DNA of 64,000 bases, from assembly GCA_002286715.1 (NCBI GenBank), contig NSJX01000020.1:1-64000 (forward strand), given 5' to 3'. The notes beneath the pieces are model-generated. The model did no database searches. It was given only the letters and a program-made list of their open reading frames with translations, and was not told the DNA's origin. Both the position numbers and the translations under genes were made by a program. Origin of the DNA: Dentipellis sp. KUC8613. Taxonomy: Eukaryota; Basidiomycota; Agaricomycetes; Russulales; Hericiaceae. Below are positions 59,042 to 64,000 of the stretch, piece by piece. How positions within the stretch are numbered: position 1 is the first letter of the stretch; each line of letters begins with the position of its first letter.

Positions 59042-61426
59042 ATGCGCATGGCAGCGCGACCTGCAAGATATGCGACTAATCTGGCGACTTCGCCTGGCGA
59101 GACGTTCCCATGGTTCGGCATCACCGAGACGAACCTAGCGCTCCCTGGGTCTCAATCGGCAGACGACATCCCCCCTCCAGTCGCGCTCGACCTGTTCCGG
59201 TTGACCTATCGCTGGAATACCCAGAAAGGGAAATACGTCCCGTACGAGGAAGTCGCGGAAGAAGACACTGACGATGCGGGAAAGGGCCATGCGTTCTCTA
59301 TTATTCGAAGAATCAAGCCCTCTCCTTTCGGACCTCCCAGCATCACTGTTGAGATTGCTGTACGTTCGCTGCCTTTCATCCGCGCCGCGAAGCAAGTCAT
59401 GAAGGCTCGCAAAAACATCGACTGGACGAGGACTCTCTTGACCGTAAACATCCTCCTGTTTCTCTGCTTCGTGTTACATGCTAACTTGTTACCTATACAG
59501 TTCCCGCCAAATGACTTGCTAGCCTTCGTCCCCCTCTTCGCCGACTTCGCCTCCGAACTCAAGGAAACTCAAGAAAAAACCGACGCACAGGCAGAGGAGC
59601 AGGCGCACGTTGAATTCTTCCTCGACTTCATGACCAAGGAGTACTCGCAGACCCTCGCAACGATCTCCAACCTCCGTAAGGCCGAGCAGATGACGTTCGG
59701 CATGATCTGGAGCCTTCTCGTCCCCGGCTCTATCCTCTTCACCCGTTGCGAGATGACGGGGAAGCCGTGGGCCGTCCGCCTCGCTACAATCACCCCCGGA
59801 GAGAGCCAAGGCGTCCCGCACTGGGCTCTCAGCTGCGAATACGTCAACTTCGAGGGAAAAAATCCCGGGCTGTCGTACCGCACGCTGTATATTTCCCATT
59901 TCACCGGCGTCAAGCGCATAACGGATCTCGTCGCGTACCCTCTGGGTCTTGTGCCGAACTACGAGAAGCTGGTACAGGAGCTGGAGGAGCGCGGCCGGAA
60001 ACGGTGGAGTCTGCGCGACTGGTGCCATAAGTGGTACAACGACATCGCCTATACTCACAAGAACCTCGCGCTCGTCAAGTTCTCAGTAGGTCGCAGCCTT
60101 TTTTGGATGATGACAAGGATCTGATCTTTATGCAGGTTGAATCTCGCATCATCCTTGACACTGGTAAGCACGTCCAGTCTCTACTCGTCCGGTTACACTT
60201 ACCTGGGATATATCAGAGATGACGCGTCTTCATGGTGGCATACAAATTCCGACCCTGGATCGGGACTTGGACGGCGAGCACCGCAGCTCGGACTCGCGGA
60301 CGGAGATACGCGACCACGAGTACATGCTCATGTCGCCGAGGATCTATGGCTGGTCGCTCACCGACCGCCAATGGCGTATGTGCTTTCTTCTTTCCGAATG
60401 ATTTTTCGCGCTCAAACCAGATGTCAGTCACCTTCGACGTCGACAGCGTTGGCGAGATCGAATGGAGCCCAAGTATGTTCGACCAGCTCGATATGGATAC
60501 GGAGAACAAGGGGATCCTCCGTGCGCTAGTCGAGGAGCACGCAGGCAGGGAAGACGCGGCGGACAGCAACGCTGTTAAGTTCGACGACTTCGTCCATGGG
60601 AAAGGCATGGGCCTGATCTTCAACTTGCATGGTATGGCTTTTCTCACTCAGTCTGAGATAGTCTGCTAACGCACAGTCCAGGCCCTCCGGGTGTCGGAAA
60701 GACCCTAACAGCAGAAGCTGTCAGCGAAGGTATGTCTGAATTTCCCTCTCAATCCAGCCGGATACTGACTGTATAATTTACTCCAGTCACTAAACGCCCG
60801 CTCTACGTGACGGGCTCCGGCGACCTCGGCACAAACGCCGACAAGCTCGACCAGTCCCTCACACGCGTCTTCGCGCTCGCCGTGCGCTGGGCGGCCGTCG
60901 TGCTCATCGACGAGGCGGACGTCTACCTCGAGCAGCGCAACCTGCACGAGATCGAGCGCAACGCGATGGTCGCCGTGTTCCTGCGCAAGCTCGAGTACTA
61001 CCCGGGCATCCTCTTCCTCACGACGAACCGCGTCACCGTGTTCGACCAGGCGATGAAGTCGCGCATCGACCTCTCGCTCTTCTACGAGCGCCTCGCACCC
61101 GACGCGCGCGGCCGCCTGTGGCTTGCGTTCCTCGCGAAGACGACCATGAGCGCGGACGAGCGCGCCCGCGTGGAGAGCGCCAGTATGGACCGCCTGCGCG
61201 CGCTGCCGCTCAATGGCCGCGAGATCAAGAATGTGGTGAAGATTGCGTCTGCGTTCGCTGCGCGCTACGACCGCACGCTAGAGATTGAGGATATCCTGCG
61301 CGTCGTGCGGTTCTCGCAGAGGCAGGGGCAGATTGGTACGTCGTCCGCCGTGATTTGGGTCAATTCATCCTTTGCTGATCTGAGCTCGGAAACTTTTGTG
61401 TAGAAGGTGAACCAGTTACTGTGTAA
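59042..61426 (+). CDS. AAA ATPase C, 665 aa, no membrane tail
   Basis: Eight exons: 59042-59443, 59501-60085, 60136-60163 (28 nt), 60217-60375, 60428-60631, 60682-60729 (48 nt), 60787-61335 and 61404-61426. The 28-nt exon is shared with A and B. The 48-nt exon is shared with A, while B has lost the intron before it. The N-terminal region is as in B (FSIIRRIKP, FIRAAKQVMKAR, KRITDLVAYPL, RDWCHKWYNDIAY). Walker A is GPPGVGKT, Walker B VVLIDEADVYLE (about 514-525), then FLTTN and KSRID. The conserved end of the AAA lid (ILRVVRFSQRQGQI) is followed only by EGEPVTV, so the hydrophobic tail of A and B is absent. Probably a soluble ATPase paralogue. Substrate unknown. Confidence 0.87.
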
Positions 61427-61894
61427 GTGTAAAGTGAGAGGAAAGATAGAGAGAGAATCGGACTGACAACAATATCCCGGGATTTGAGCTGTATACATCA
61501 TTGTAGAGTAGAACCAAAAATAAATATCTCAAACAATTCAAGCGAGAAGCGCCACAAACTCATAGCCGCTCGACTAGGCGCCCGCCCGTGTCACACAAGC
61601 CCAGTAAGTGCAACAAAACTCGATAGGAAATCCAGGACCAAAACACAAGAAACGATAGCATACTGTAAAAGCCACCTAGCAAGTATCTCACCCAGAACCC
61701 GATACCCAACGCGGCAGTAAACAAGGACGGAGGGGTATCACAGAGAGTCAAACGACGAATCCGAGTCGAGTCGAGTCGAGTCAATTAATACAAAGCACGC
61801 AGAGATATCGCGTACGTACGTAGCAGCCAAAAATCCATATCGTCCCATCCCCACTCCTCCCCGCCCCTTCACTACACACCACACCACACCACAA
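61427..61894. other. Convergent intergenic region
   Basis: 3' sides of AAA-C (+) and the Ost-alpha-type gene (-). A GAGTC microsatellite (GAGTCGAGTCGAGTCGAGTC) is at about 61761-61780. Nothing else is visible. Confidence 0.5.
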
Positions 61895-63948
61895 TCACAC
61901 CTCATGCGACGGCCGCCCTAAAGGCACTTGGTAAGGCCTTAGGCGGATATTGTCATCATAGCGATTCGCACCGTATTCCTCGCTGTCCACATCGATGTCC
62001 TTCGTCGGCGCAGTACTGTAGCCCTCCACCCCGAACGCCTGCCCGAAGTCCGCCTTTGCGGGCGTGCTCGGCAGCGGCCCATGCGTGTTTGGCTTGCGGC
62101 GCGCGTAGTCGACAAAGAAGCGTAGTGAACCCCAGATCTCGAGGAGGAAGTCACCTGCGTGAGAAGAGCGGGGACGTTAACAGAACGAATGATTTGAAAG
62201 GGAAAGAGGGTTAGAATGGGATGGGAGGCGCACTGAAGTTGATGCTGTCCCAGAGGGGTCGCCAGATGCCTGTCTTGGCGGCACCCTCGATCTTGTATTC
62301 GTTCCAGGTATAGGCCCACATCATCATGCCGGAGAACAGGATCATCTACGCGTCCCGGTCAGACTTTGACAAACTGACATTCGAAGAGTATCGAACGTAC
62401 TTCCAGGCAGGTCGCAAGGGCATTGAGACCATCGGCGATGTTTGTCGACGTCCAGTACTGCGTGCCTATATTTTGGATGCGGCTTTAGAGCGGTAGGGTA
62501 GATATTGGACCCGGCCTACCATGGATGACGTTGCCCTTGAGGAAGTTGAACTACATTACGAAGTGAGGAGGTTTGCGCAGAAACATGGATGGTGGTACGC
62601 ACGACAAATGATTGGTAGAATGTGAAGAACACGATCAACTTGATAGACAAGAATTTCGCGAGCGGGCGGCGTCCCTTCAGTTCGTCCTTCATCAAACCAT
62701 AGAACAGAAGCAATCCGTACAAGGCGATACTGCCGGCAGTGTCAAAACCCGGCCCACGAAAGATTGAAGTGAGGAAAGACGGACCTGATACTGAAGAAAT
62801 CTACAAAGTCAAGATAGACCGCGGCGAAATGCACACTGTACGACCCCGACTCGCAAAGGACTTTGTACTTTTCGCAGATGATACCAGCTATGGACACGGC
62901 TGGTCGGGGAGATTTACTAATGTCTTGTCTGTCATTCAAAATAACGGGCTTACCAGGCCGAATAATCACGTATTGCATGACTGACCACTACGGTGGCTAT
63001 CGTTAGATACAATATGTGAAATGGGGAGAACAAGACGTACTTTTATTGTGTACATAAAGTAGGCCTGAATCCGTGTCAACTTCGCTAGAATATCAGTAAT
63101 AGAAATTCAATTACCTTGGTTGGCCGATACCGCCAGCAGCAGAACTGCAAGCGCTTTCAGCATACCCGCGCTACAGAAGGTCAAACAAAACGGTGCTCAC
63201 GGGAATCGGAAGTTTCTGTTTATCTTTACGCGCAATGGCGGCTTGCGCGCTGTGGCCCACGCCGGTGTCGGCCACATATTCTATGATGAGGAGACTGCCG
63301 CGTGGACATACGTCAGTATGCACGGTGGATCCGCGTGGGATGACACAATGCTCACAGGAAGGCGCTTATGGTGAAAGCCTTGCCCCGAGCAGTCAGACAA
63401 ATACCTCGAGTAGTACGGCATCAACATACCTCGTATACTAGACAGTATTTGGTTAGCTTAGAAGGATCGACTTTGTGGCGGAACAATCATGACGTACCGA
63501 CTTCGATGAGGGAGTAGTAGGTGTAGCTCCGGAAGAAGCGGAAAGAGAAGAAGGAGATAATGGCGTATACAGCGGGCATATACAGAATTCGGATACTGGG
63601 CGCAGAGATGAGTACGCAACCGACCGAACGAGGGCTGAGGCGCACATTTGCCGCTGCTCATTTGGCTTGGTATAATTCCTGCGGACCTTCAGAGACGACA
63701 GACAGGGAACGACGAAATAACATACCGACAGTGCTTGAGGACGGTAATGATGGTGATAATGACAGTCTGTGCCAAATGTTCAGCGATACTCGCACTTTGG
63801 CGGGTATAGAATGAAATACACGCACGATGACGGCCGCCGCTCCTGCTATCGCCCATCCTATCCTATGCTGATCCCAGTCCGGCCCATCCGAGCTCCAAAA
63901 CTTCGACTGGTCGACTGCTTGGGTATTCTCCTCCGGACACACGGCCAT
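61895..63948 (-). CDS. Ost-alpha/TMEM184-type seven-helix membrane protein
   Basis: A multi-exon gene (about ten short exons) on the minus strand. It starts at ATG 63948 (MAVCPEENTQAVDQSKFW) and ends at TGA 61895. Recognisable family blocks in order are DWDQHRIGWAIAGAAAVI, TVIITIITVLKHCR, NYTKPNEQRQ, IRILYMPAVYAIISFFSFR, SYTYYSLIEV, QYVIIRP, SIAGIICEKYKVLCES, ALYGLLLFYGLMKDELKG, KFLSIKLIVFFTFYQSFV, GTQYWTSTNIADGLNALATC and SGMMMWAYTWNEY. This is the organic-solute-transporter alpha family (DUF300), polytopic and usually in endomembranes or the plasma membrane. The cytosolic tail (61895-62155) is charged. Introns carry normal GT-AG ends where I checked. The exon between about 63100 and 63480 is less certain. 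Fungal members have no agreed substrate. Confidence 0.85.
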
Positions 63949-64000
63949 TCAGCGGTATACCAATGGCCAGGTACGGCAGACGTTTGGTGGTTGATGATGG

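Overview
The window is nuclear DNA of a filamentous basidiomycete, most likely an agaricomycete. The genes are split by many short introns (mostly 46-75 nt, GT-AG), intergenic spaces are compact, and the gene families are typical of mushrooms: fungal aspartic peptidases, sedolisin, TPR-CHAT proteins, AAA ATPases of the fungal expanded type, MYND-finger proteins and HMG-box factors of the RPRNAF type. I built exon models by hand. Where I give exon lengths, the phases close and the total is divisible by three.

Layout. 1-2.7 kb: AT-rich flanks around a 74-bp tandem repeat and about 1.1 kb of C-rich low-complexity DNA. 2.7-4.6 kb (-): uncharacterised five-exon gene. 5.5-7.0 kb (-): HMG-box factor 1. 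9.2-12.5 kb (-): two decayed MYND-family copies. 12.9-16.8 kb (-): aspartic peptidase 1 (intact) and 2 (decayed), with a long inverted repeat between them. 18.7-20.8 kb (+): sedolisin. 21.0-21.9 kb (-): HMG-box factor 2. 22.6-24.7 kb (-): intact MYND gene. 26.3-28.2 kb (+): O-methyltransferase. 28.46 kb: tRNA-Ile(AAT). 29.0-30.0 kb (-): orphan-family gene G1. 30.7-37.2 kb: divergent pair of membrane-anchored AAA ATPases (A -, B +). 37.7 kb: solo MYND C-terminal domain. 38.1-41.6 kb (-): TPR-CHAT protease-like protein. 42.2-43.1 kb (-): G2, paralogue of G1. 44.3-45.7 kb (-): aspartic peptidase 3. 47.0-50.0 kb (-): Rsp5/NEDD4-type HECT ubiquitin ligase. 51.2-58.1 kb (+): aspartic peptidase 4, MYND gene, peptidase 3'-end fragment, MYND gene. 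59.0-61.4 kb (+): AAA ATPase C. 61.9-63.9 kb (-): Ost-alpha/TMEM184-type membrane protein.

The main pattern is local birth and death of gene families. The window holds four secreted aspartic peptidase genes plus remnants, six loci of a helical-repeat/MYND/C-terminal-domain family, three AAA ATPases and two members of an unrecognised family (G1/G2). On both flanks a peptidase gene lies directly upstream of a MYND gene on the same strand, which suggests a duplicated two-gene module. The central block G1 - AAA-A - AAA-B - CHAT - G2 brings together a caspase-like domain, membrane-anchored ATPases and two copies of an unknown protein. I propose it, as inference only, as a candidate fungal immunity or regulated-cell-death neighbourhood. 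The HECT ligase, Ost-alpha protein, O-methyltransferase and tRNA look like ordinary single-copy genes.
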